A DNA stretch of 7,658 nt from Alphaproteobacteria bacterium. Lineage in GTDB: Bacteria > Pseudomonadota > Alphaproteobacteria > Micropepsales > Micropepsaceae. This document shows, one piece after another, positions 1-5,093 of this stretch. Numbering within the stretch: position 1 is the first letter of the stretch; each line of letters opens with the position of its first letter. The notes beneath the pieces are model-generated. The model saw nothing but the letters and a program-made list of their open reading frames with translations. It ran no database searches and was not told the DNA's origin. The stretch is from contig JAATGK010000349.1 in assembly GCA_015654715.1 (NCBI GenBank), forward strand, positions 1-7,658, written 5' to 3'. Position numbers and translations under genes: made by a program.

Positions 1-6
1 AATCTC

Positions 7-807
7 ATGCGCAAAGCGCTACTCGACATGAACATGGACGACACCGGCCGCATCACGGTGCCGGTGGGTATTAACGGCGTGGAAAAGCACATGCTGGTTG
101 ATACCGGGGCCGAGGACTCATTGATCTCGGCGCCTGTCGTTGCGGAATTGAAGCTCGCCACCCGCCGCGCGGCGAATGGTGCTTACATGCGAGGCTTCGG
201 CGGCCGCATCGACGTCAAAGTTGTCGACATCGCGGAGTTCGCTATCGGACGGATGAAGGGCAAGAACTTTACCCTGTTCGTTGAGCCCGGCGATTTCAAT
301 GCCGACGGTCTCTTGGGCGGGGATTTCCTTTATTTCTTCGATCTCGATTTCGATTTTGCCAACGCCAAGTTAAGCCTGTTCTCGCCCGATCACTGTCCGG
401 GTAAGGTCATGTATTGGAGCAAAGGCATTTACGGCGTGGTGCCGTTCGAAATCGAGCAGAACCACATCATGATCAAGGTTCAGCTCGACGGTCAGGAGGT
501 CCAGGCCGCGCTCGACACTGGTGCGGCCGACACGGTGATGAGTCTGGAAAAGGCGTCCGGCGCGTTCGATCTTGACCAGGACAAGCTCCGGAAGTCGCGC
601 CATTATCCCTTCAAAACGCTGTCTTTCGGCGAGGTCAATGTCAACAACCCTGCGATCGCGCTCGTTCCCGATGAGGAAAGCGCGGTCATGGGGCATCACG
701 CCTCCGACCTGCAGATGATCATCGGTATGGGCGTCTTGCGCCGCCTGCACCTCTATATCAGCTACAAAGAAAAGCAGCTCCACGTCACGCCGGCGACGCA
801 GTACTGA
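7..807 (+). CDS. Tandem retropepsin-like aspartic protease (5' end may lie outside the window)
   Basis: Predicted clan AA aspartic protease with two retropepsin-type halves. The first half (about residues 15-128) has the active-site motif VDTGAEDSLIS with the catalytic Asp at residue 32, then a glycine-rich FGG segment and the hydrophobic GLLGGDFL segment. The second half (about 150-263) has LDTGAADTVMS with Asp 170 and ends with IIGMGVL. Both halves keep DTG, so one chain could fold into a pepsin-like pseudo-dimer; that is inference. Viral retropepsins are single domains that dimerise. No signal peptide is visible after the first ATG. The frame is open to the window edge (two codons, Asn-Leu, before the ATG) and too little sequence remains to judge a ribosome binding site, so an exported N-terminus may be missing. 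It is convergent with the thioesterase gene, with 7 bp between stop codons. The substrate is unknown. Confidence 0.85.
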   Translation: MRKALLDMNMDDTGRITVPVGINGVEKHMLVDTGAEDSLISAPVVAELKLATRRAANGAYMRGFGGRIDVKVVDIAEFAIGRMKGKNFTLFVEPGDFNADGLLGGDFLYFFDLDFDFANAKLSLFSPDHCPGKVMYWSKGIYGVVPFEIEQNHIMIKVQLDGQEVQAALDTGAADTVMSLEKASGAFDLDQDKLRKSRHYPFKTLSFGEVNVNNPAIALVPDEESAVMGHHASDLQMIIGMGVLRRLHLYISYKEKQLHVTPATQY

Positions 808-840
808 GCGCGCTCTATCGCGGCCTGAGTTTCAGCCGCG
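806..840. terminator. Possible hairpins between and within convergent gene ends
   Basis: Two inverted repeats sit where the protease and thioesterase genes converge. GAGCGCGCTC (806-815) is a perfect 10-bp palindrome. CGCGGCCTGA (819-828) pairs with TCAGCCGCG (832-840) around a 3-nt loop with one bulged base, inside the last codons of the thioesterase. Neither is followed by a T-run on either strand, so a role as a bidirectional terminator is only a suggestion. Confidence 0.3.
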
Positions 841-1570
841 CTGTAAACACCGGCTTTAGTTCGTTCGTCTTGCGGCCTTGGTATTGGCGGGCCAGCGCGC
901 CGCCCGCGTCCGGCGTTCCGGCTTCGCTTTCGATGATCACTGTATCGCCGACGCCGGTTTCGGCGAGGAAGTTCACGTCGTATTCGTCGATGGCATAGCG
1001 CGCCAGTTCGTCGGTCGTCATGGTGTCGGTCACCCATTGGGCGTAGCGGGTGTTGTTGACGTGGCCGTTGACGTCGAGATCGCTGTTGCGCACTTCGAAG
1101 CGCGCGACCTCGGCCAAATCGCTGCGCGGCGGAATGCGTTCGGCGGTGATGTCGAGCACGCCGTCGTCGCGCGCCGGGATGCCGGCCATGATGCGGTCGA
1201 GTTTCTGGACTTTGCGCGTGGTCCAGTCGAGCACCAGCCAGCTTGTCGAGCACTCGCCGACGCGCCGGTCGCCGACCAGAATCTCGAATTCGCGCAGTGC
1301 CATGATGGCACCGCTGCGCCGCGGCCAGGTGTTGATCGTCACCTTGTCCTGCCACACCGGCCATTCGCGCAGCACCAGCTTCTGGCGCGCCAGTACCCAA
1401 ATGGTGCCTTTCTCGACGAGAGCTTCGTAACCCCAGCCGAGATGATCGGCATGGATCCAGGCGGTGTCCTGCAACAGGTTCAACACCCCAACCAGACTAA
1501 TGCGCTTCTGGTGGTCGAGAACCATGGTGTTGACGTCGTAGTGCTGGGTCCAGGTCGGGTTGTCGATCAT
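815..1570 (-). CDS. Acyl-ACP thioesterase (FatA/FatB-like, double hotdog)
   Basis: Predicted acyl-[acyl carrier protein] thioesterase, which hydrolyses acyl-ACP to release free fatty acid in the cytoplasm. The 251-residue protein fits two hotdog domains. The N-terminal one (about 8-135) has the substrate-side helix around LLQDTAWIHADHLGWG and the strand around RREW/WPRRSGAI. The C-terminal one (about 150-250) has DVNGHVNNTRYAQW, matching the Asp-x-Asn-x-His catalytic motif of plant FatB (here D166, N168, H170). FLAET puts E204 where FatB has its catalytic Glu. The start at 1570 is chosen because GAGG lies 5 nt upstream. An in-frame ATG at 1585 and a TTG at 1618 lack a comparable site and would add residues outside the domain. 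No fatty-acid gene is adjacent, so its physiological substrate (lipid turnover, quorum signal or other) cannot be read here. Confidence 0.88.
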   Translation of the reverse strand: MIDNPTWTQHYDVNTMVLDHQKRISLVGVLNLLQDTAWIHADHLGWGYEALVEKGTIWVLARQKLVLREWPVWQDKVTINTWPRRSGAIMALREFEILVGDRRVGECSTSWLVLDWTTRKVQKLDRIMAGIPARDDGVLDITAERIPPRSDLAEVARFEVRNSDLDVNGHVNNTRYAQWVTDTMTTDELARYAIDEYDVNFLAETGVGDTVIIESEAGTPDAGGALARQYQGRKTNELKPVFTARLKLRPR

Positions 1571-1671
1571 GCGGTCCTCGTTCATCTGTAAAAGAACCCA
1601 AAGCGCACGACCAAACAAGAGCGCGGATTATCTCAGCGCGTAGAGAGGGGTGTTTTCGCGTTCACGAAATT

Positions 1672-1860
1672 CTGTCATCCCCGGCGACGCGCAGCGAAGA
1701 CGGGGAGGGAAGGGGACCCAGGTGCGGACACCTGCACCATGCCGAAAGTGGTGCGCAGTTCTTGCTCGGTCGTCGCTATTGTCTTGCTGTAGCTACCTGG
1801 ATCCCCTTCCCCTCCCATCCGCCGCGCGATGCGCTGTGGATGGTCGGCCGGAGATGACAG
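1672..1860. repeat. Long imperfect inverted-repeat element, copy A (CTGTCAT...ATGACAG)
   Basis: A 189-bp non-coding element. Its ends are CTGTCATCCCCGG (1672-1684) and CCGGAGATGACAG (1848-1860), inverted copies matching at 12 of 13 positions. A second nested pair of arms, 1702-1723 and 1795-1816, matches at 19 of 22 positions, with purine-rich GGGGAGGGAAGGGG on one side and its complement on the other. CAGGTG/CACCTG (1719-1724, 1729-1734) forms a small hairpin just inside. The whole unit could fold into one long interrupted hairpin. It has no convincing ORF. It lies between the thioesterase start and the end of the hsp20-DUF1150 operon. Dispersed repeats with such ends are common between alphaproteobacterial genes. 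Whether it is a MITE, a REP/BIME-type unit or a processed RNA hairpin cannot be decided here. Confidence 0.75.
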
Positions 1861-1864
1861 TCTT

Positions 1865-1892
1865 GGTAAATCTGAAGACCACAGATTTTACC
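1865..1892. repeat. AT-rich hairpin next to the repeat element
   Basis: GGTAAATCTG (1865-1874) pairs with CAGATTTTACC (1882-1892) around a 7-nt loop, a 10-bp stem with one bulged T. It sits 4 bp from copy A of the CTGTCAT repeat and 10 bp from the GC-rich terminator hairpin. It could be a secondary termination or RNA-stability hairpin for the minus-strand operon, or a flank of the repeat. Function unknown. Confidence 0.5.
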
Positions 1893-1894
1893 GG

Positions 1895-1940
1895 ACAAAC
1901 GAAAAGCCGGAGGGGAGAGGGGCCCTCCGGCTTTCGCTTA
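1895..1940 (-). terminator. Rho-independent terminator of the hsp20-DUF1150 operon
   Basis: AAAGCCGGAGGG (1903-1914) and CCCTCCGGCTTT (1923-1934) form a perfect 12-bp stem with an 8-nt loop. On the minus strand the stem is followed by a T-rich tail (CTTTTCGTTTGTC), and it lies about 20 bp after the DUF1150 stop codon. Stem length, G+C content and tail fit an intrinsic terminator. On the plus strand the stem is also followed by a weak T-rich stretch, so it could slow transcription from the other side. Confidence 0.8.
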
Positions 1941-1956
1941 ATTCCGGCTCGGGTAA

Positions 1957-2196
1957 TTAGTGCAGCGAGACCGGCGTGAATTCGTTCTGTACCGCGGCGC
2001 CATAGGCCGTGTCGTAATCGTCGGTGACGCCGATCACGCTGCCGTCTTCGGCATGCAGCACATAGAGTTTGCCGCCGGGCGGTAATTCAATTCCTGGCGG
2101 GATGAGACCGAGGCGATGAGCTTCGGCGGTGCCAGTCGGCTTAATGTAGGCAACCCGAATCTCTTCCGGGGTGAATTCGATGTCGATCTCGTTCAT
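1957..2196 (-). CDS. DUF1150 family protein, coupled to hsp20
   Basis: A 79-residue protein of the DUF1150 family, a small family typical of Alphaproteobacteria and often found just after an Hsp20 gene; its function is unknown. Family features visible here are a central PGGKLYVLHAEDGSVIGVTDD segment and the conserved C-terminal end with an AA.QNEFTPVSLH pattern. The family usually ends in a very similar QND.TPVSVH. No signal peptide, membrane segment or cysteine is present, so it should be cytosolic. Its ATG overlaps the hsp20 stop in an ATGA at 2193-2196, and AAAGGA lies 7 nt upstream inside hsp20, indicating translational coupling. It should be heat-induced together with hsp20. A role as partner or accessory of the small heat-shock protein is inference from this linkage. 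Confidence 0.87.
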   Translation of the reverse strand: MNEIDIEFTPEEIRVAYIKPTGTAEAHRLGLIPPGIELPPGGKLYVLHAEDGSVIGVTDDYDTAYGAAVQNEFTPVSLH

Positions 2197-2645
2197 GGCA
2201 GTGTCCTTTCGGCCTTCGGGTTCGGTCCCTCCGGATGTCCCGCCTCAATTTCAATTGTACGCACAATCGCGGCGCTCTTAGGGCGCTCGAGATCGATGCT
2301 GAGTAGCCCGTTCTCCAGGCTAGCGCCAGTTACCTCGATGCCTTCCGCCAATACAAACGCCCGTTGAAACTGTCTGGCGGCAATGCCCCGGTGCAAGAAA
2401 TTGCGATCGGCGGAATCGCATTGTTTCCCCCGGATGACAAGTTGACGATCTTCCACGGTCACGTTCAATTCGTCGCGGTTAAAACCCGCCACCGCGAGCG
2501 TGATGCGGAGCTTGTCGTCGTTGGATTGTTCAATGTTATACGGCGGATACCCGTCGACACCGCTTTTCGCGGTGCGCTCGAGAAGCTGTTCCAGCCGCTC
2601 AAAGCCTAACAGAAACGGGCTGTTGAAATAGACCGTACGGTTCAT
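2193..2645 (-). CDS. Small heat-shock protein, Hsp20/IbpA family
   Basis: A 150-residue alpha-crystallin-type small heat-shock protein. It is expected to be an ATP-independent holdase that binds unfolding proteins in the cytoplasm for later refolding by DnaK/ClpB. An N-terminal arm (1-33) carries FNSPFLLGFERLEQLLE, as in class A/IbpA-like proteins. The alpha-crystallin domain (about 34-125) begins YPPYNIE and ends with the hallmark ASLENGLLSIDLER (A108, N112, G113, L114). The C-terminal IEI at 131-133 is the IxI motif that docks neighbouring subunits. The start at 2645 is set by a strong AAGGAGG 8 nt upstream; the frame extends upstream to 2732, but that stretch is the leader and promoter. 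It is coupled to DUF1150 by ATGA and is probably regulated by heat at both the promoter and the leader RNA. Confidence 0.95.
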   Translation of the reverse strand: MNRTVYFNSPFLLGFERLEQLLERTAKSGVDGYPPYNIEQSNDDKLRITLAVAGFNRDELNVTVEDRQLVIRGKQCDSADRNFLHRGIAARQFQRAFVLAEGIEVTGASLENGLLSIDLERPKSAAIVRTIEIEAGHPEGPNPKAERTLP

Positions 2646-2701
2646 GGCAAAGCCCTCCTTAAGCGGCTTCGGATGGAGGCGGCCCAAGAAGTGGCACCGC
2701 C
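2646..2701 (-). promoter_or_regulatory. ROSE-like RNA thermometer in the hsp20 leader
   Basis: The leader can fold into two hairpins. The 5' one pairs GGCGG (2701-2697) with CCGCC (2682-2678). The 3' one pairs CGAAGCC (2671-2665) with GGCUUUG (2654-2648, one G-U pair), then skips G2664 and continues CUU (2663-2661) with GAG (2657-2655, closing U-G pair) around the loop AAG (2660-2658). Most of the Shine-Dalgarno AAGGAGG (2660-2654) is therefore paired, or held in the loop. A pyrimidine-G-C-U motif opposite the ribosome binding site, with its G bulged out, is the signature of ROSE elements that control hsp20 genes in rhizobia and ibpA in enterobacteria. The motif here is CCGCU, whereas the usual form is U(U/C)GCU. 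Heat would melt the stem and free the site. Folding was done by eye; no energies were computed. Confidence 0.65.
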
Positions 2702-2709
2702 TGGTTACA

Positions 2710-2737
2710 ATGTGGGGTGTACCCTTCGTCATTCAAG
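2710..2737 (-). promoter_or_regulatory. RpoH (sigma-32) type promoter of hsp20-DUF1150
   Basis: On the minus strand, CTTGAAT (2737-2731) is followed after 13 nt by CCCCACAT (2717-2710). The sigma-32 consensus is CTTGAAA and CCCCATnT with about this spacing, so 6 of 7 and 7 of 8 positions match if the free position is counted as matching. Transcription would begin near 2702-2706, giving a leader of about 60 nt that contains both hairpins of the thermometer. No CIRCE element was seen, so HrcA control is not suggested. Confidence 0.7.
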
Positions 2738-2743
2738 ATGGTG

Positions 2744-2760
2744 GTTGCGGCTTCCGCAAC
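2744..2760. repeat. Perfect 7-bp dyad in the hsp20-pabBC divergent region
   Basis: GTTGCGG (2744-2750) and CCGCAAC (2754-2760) form a perfect inverted repeat around CTT. It lies 7 bp upstream of the hsp20 -35 box and 41 bp before the chosen pabBC start. It could be a hairpin in the pabBC leader or an operator shared by the divergent genes. No known site was recognised. Confidence 0.4.
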
Positions 2761-2800
2761 GGAATGTTGCAGATTATTCCGCTGCCGCCCGGATTTTGAC

Positions 2801-4549
2801 GTGACCGAACGCCCGACGTTGATCTTTGATGATGTGACCGCTGGACGCTTGACCGTTTTCGGTTCCGCCCGTGCGATCATCCGTGCCGGCGCGCTGGAAG
2901 AGGTGGCTCCGGCCCTCGATGCTCTGGAATCCGCCCGCCGGGCCGGTAATTTTGTTGCGGGGTATATCTCCTACGAAGCGGGGTACGCCCTGGAGCCCCG
3001 GCTGGCGCCCCTGATGCCTTCCCACCCGGGTCCATTGCTCTGGTTCGGGGTGTTTGATCCGCCCGTCACATGCGCTGCGGCGGTGCTACACGGCTGGGTA
3101 AGGGGGCGCGCCTACGCCGGACCGCTGCTGCCGGAATGGGACGCGCGCGCCTATGCCACGCCCTTCAGCCGTGTACAGGCCCTGATCGCCGCCGGCGATT
3201 TTTATCAGGCCAATTTGACCTTCCGCGCCCGCTTTGCCTTCGCCGGCGATCCGCTGGCGCTGTATGCCAAACTGCGACCGGCGTCGGCCGCGCGTTATGG
3301 CGCTTATGTTGATGACGGCGAACGCCAGATTCTAAGCCTGTCGCCGGAACTTTTCTTCGCGCTCGCGGCGGACGGCACCATCACCACCAAGCCGATGAAA
3401 GGCACCGCAGCGCGCGAAAGCGATCCGCAGGCCGACGCGTTGGTCCCGGCCGCGCTCGCCGCCGGCGAAAAGAACCGTGCCGAGAATCTGATGATCGTCG
3501 ACCTCTTGCGCAACGATCTCGGCCGCATCGCGCAACTCGGCAGCGTCGCGGTGCCCAGTCTCTTCACGGTGGAAACCTATCCGACCTTGCACCAGATGGT
3601 TTCCACCGTGTCCGCGCGTCTGAGGCCCGGCACCGGCATTCCGGAATTGGTGCGGGCGTTGTTTCCTTGCGGCTCGGTCACCGGCGCTCCGAAAATCCGC
3701 GCCATGCAGACGATTGCCGAATTGGAGGCGAGCCCCCGCGGCGTCTATTGCGGCGGCATCGGTTTTTTCGCACCCGATGGGTCCGCCCGCTTTAATGTGG
3801 CAATCCGTACCCTGACGATTGCAGGCGGGCGCGGTGAACTCGGCATCGGCGGCGGCATCGTGCAGGATTCCAATTGTGAGGGGGAATATGCCGAAGCCGT
3901 GCTCAAAGCCCGCTATTTTGAGACCACTCGCCGTCCGCTCGAACTGATCGAGACTTTGCGTTGGAGCGCGGAGGAGGGCTTTGTGCGCCGCGATCTCCAC
4001 CTCGCTCGCATGGCCGCCTCGGCGGCGTTCTTCGGTCTTACGTTCGATCGCGCCCGGGCGCTGGACGTGCTCGCGGAAGCCACCTTCGCCTTGGCTTTGC
4101 CGGGGCAGGACCGCGTCGCCCATCGCCTCCGCCTGACGCTCGATGAGACCGGCGAGATCGCCTGCACCACGGCGCGGCTTGGGCCCGCCAAAAACGTCTG
4201 GACCGCTGCCATCTCACCGCATCGCGTCTGCAGCACCGACGCGCTGGCGCGTCACAAAACCAATTGGCGTGAGCCTTACGATATCGCCCCGCCGCCGGGC
4301 GTCGATGAACTTCTCTTCTGCAACGAGCGCGGGGATTTGGTGGAAGGCGCCCGCACCAACATCTTCGTCGCTCGCGACGGCATGTTGCTGACGCCGCCGC
4401 TGTCGGCGGGTAGCCTCGACGGCGTTTTGCGCCGCGCGCTCCTCGCCGAAAGCCGCGCCGCGGAAGCAACCCTGACGCCCGACGACCTCGACGGTGAATT
4501 CTATCTAGGAAACTCGCTCAGGGGTCTTATTCGCGGCCGCTTGCGATAA
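2801..4549 (+). CDS. pabB: Aminodeoxychorismate synthase component I fused to a PabC-like lyase (PabB-PabC)
   Basis: A predicted bifunctional enzyme of p-aminobenzoate (folate) synthesis. The PabB part (about 1-378) converts chorismate with ammonia from a PabA/TrpG amidotransferase (not in this window) to aminodeoxychorismate. The PabC part (about 385-582) is a PLP enzyme that releases pyruvate to give p-aminobenzoate. PabB marks are GDFYQANLTF, SLSPELFF, KPMKGT with the active-site Lys 200, ENLMIVDLLRNDLGR from residue 228, CGSVTGAPK (290-298) and the metal-site GGGIVQDS...EGEYAEA. PabC marks are RHKTNW with the probable PLP lysine 486, EGARTNIF from 515 and the terminal GNSLRGLI. GTG at 2801 is chosen because homology starts at once (RPTLIFDD) and GGA lies 7 nt upstream. 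The longer frame from 2717 would overlap the hsp20 promoter, and the ATG at 2738 has no ribosome binding site. It is transcribed divergently from hsp20. Confidence 0.93.
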   Translation: MTERPTLIFDDVTAGRLTVFGSARAIIRAGALEEVAPALDALESARRAGNFVAGYISYEAGYALEPRLAPLMPSHPGPLLWFGVFDPPVTCAAAVLHGWVRGRAYAGPLLPEWDARAYATPFSRVQALIAAGDFYQANLTFRARFAFAGDPLALYAKLRPASAARYGAYVDDGERQILSLSPELFFALAADGTITTKPMKGTAARESDPQADALVPAALAAGEKNRAENLMIVDLLRNDLGRIAQLGSVAVPSLFTVETYPTLHQMVSTVSARLRPGTGIPELVRALFPCGSVTGAPKIRAMQTIAELEASPRGVYCGGIGFFAPDGSARFNVAIRTLTIAGGRGELGIGGGIVQDSNCEGEYAEAVLKARYFETTRRPLELIETLRWSAEEGFVRRDLHLARMAASAAFFGLTFDRARALDVLAEATFALALPGQDRVAHRLRLTLDETGEIACTTARLGPAKNVWTAAISPHRVCSTDALARHKTNWREPYDIAPPPGVDELLFCNERGDLVEGARTNIFVARDGMLLTPPLSAGSLDGVLRRALLAESRAAEATLTPDDLDGEFYLGNSLRGLIRGRLR

Positions 4550-4719
4550 CTGTCATCCCGGACGCGCCGGAGGGGGTGTTTCCATCTGGCACGTGGGCGC
4601 GATCCGGGACCTACTCGGAAATCTGTCAGATGTTGAAGTGGATCCCGGCTCGGCGCGCTGCACCACACATCAGCTCGCGCTTGGCGGAATCTTCGCGCAG
4701 CGCTTGGCCGGGATGACAG
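4550..4719. repeat. Inverted-repeat element, copy B (CTGTCATCCCGG...CCGGGATGACAG)
   Basis: A 170-bp non-coding element with perfect 12-bp inverted ends, CTGTCATCCCGG (4550-4561) and CCGGGATGACAG (4708-4719). Inside, CCGGGACCTAC (4604-4614) is nearly the inverse of GTGGATCCCGG (4638-4648), so it has the same nested-arm design as copy A at 1672-1860. It begins on the base right after the pabBC stop codon and ends 8 bp from the stop of the convergent minus-strand gene, filling the whole gap between the two converging operons. It may act as a bidirectional terminator or 3' stabiliser. No other terminator is visible there. Confidence 0.8.
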
Positions 4720-4727
4720 GTGATGTT

Positions 4728-5093
4728 TTACCCAGATGCCTTTGCCGCCAGGGCGCAGATCAGGCCCAGGGTTTCGGGCAGCACCCAGCCGCCAGCTTCC
4801 ACGAGCCGCCCGTCGCTGGCGTCTTCGGCGATCACGCCCGCCAGCGGCCGCCCGGCGATGCGGCTGCGCAAATCGGCCGCCATCGCGGTCGGTTCGAAAT
4901 CTTCCACTTCGGCGAGAACGGTTTCGCCGATTTGGGCGGCGCCGTCGCGATCTTCCACCAAGGCGATCAGATCGTCGTAGGGAGTCGGGGCGAAACGCTT
5001 GCGCAGCAACAGCCGCGCCGCCACACCGCCGCCGGCCAGCACGACCACGCCGCCGCCAAGCCAGAGAATTTGCCGTCGCGTCGGGCGCTTCAT
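4728..5093 (-). CDS. Small Tat-type or membrane-anchored protein, putative partner subunit of the GMC dehydrogenase
   Basis: A 121-residue protein whose N-terminus is TRRQILWLGGG (T5-L10 resembles the twin-arginine motif S/T-R-R-x-F-L) followed by a hydrophobic Gly/Val/Ala/Leu stretch to about residue 30. Basic residues (RLLLRKR) follow and there is no clear AxA cleavage site, so it may stay anchored rather than be cleaved. The remaining acidic domain has no cofactor motif; its C-terminal GWVLPETLGLICALAA would form a helix. Its ATG overlaps the stop of the GMC oxidoreductase gene in ATGA (5090-5093), with GAAGGG about 9 nt upstream, so the two are translationally coupled. By analogy with gluconate, sorbitol and FAD-glucose dehydrogenases, whose small subunits carry the Tat signal for the flavoprotein, it may export or anchor the GMC protein. 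The family itself was not recognised from sequence; that role is inference from context. Confidence 0.7.
   Translation of the reverse strand: MKRPTRRQILWLGGGVVVLAGGGVAARLLLRKRFAPTPYDDLIALVEDRDGAAQIGETVLAEVEDFEPTAMAADLRSRIAGRPLAGVIAEDASDGRLVEAGGWVLPETLGLICALAAKASG

Noticed and set aside
878..1591. 237-codon plus-strand ORF opposite the thioesterase
   Set aside because: Antisense shadow of a well-supported gene; no motif and no ribosome binding site.
1650..1979. 109-codon plus-strand ORF
   Set aside because: It runs through the inverted-repeat element and terminator and resembles no family; it is open by base composition only.
2646..2760. Longer ROSE element including the GTTGCGG/CCGCAAC hairpin
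   Set aside because: That hairpin lies upstream of the predicted RpoH promoter, so it would not be in the hsp20 transcript if the promoter call is right.
3332..4123. 263-codon minus-strand ORF opposite pabBC
   Set aside because: Antisense shadow inside the PabB domain; high G+C keeps the frame open.
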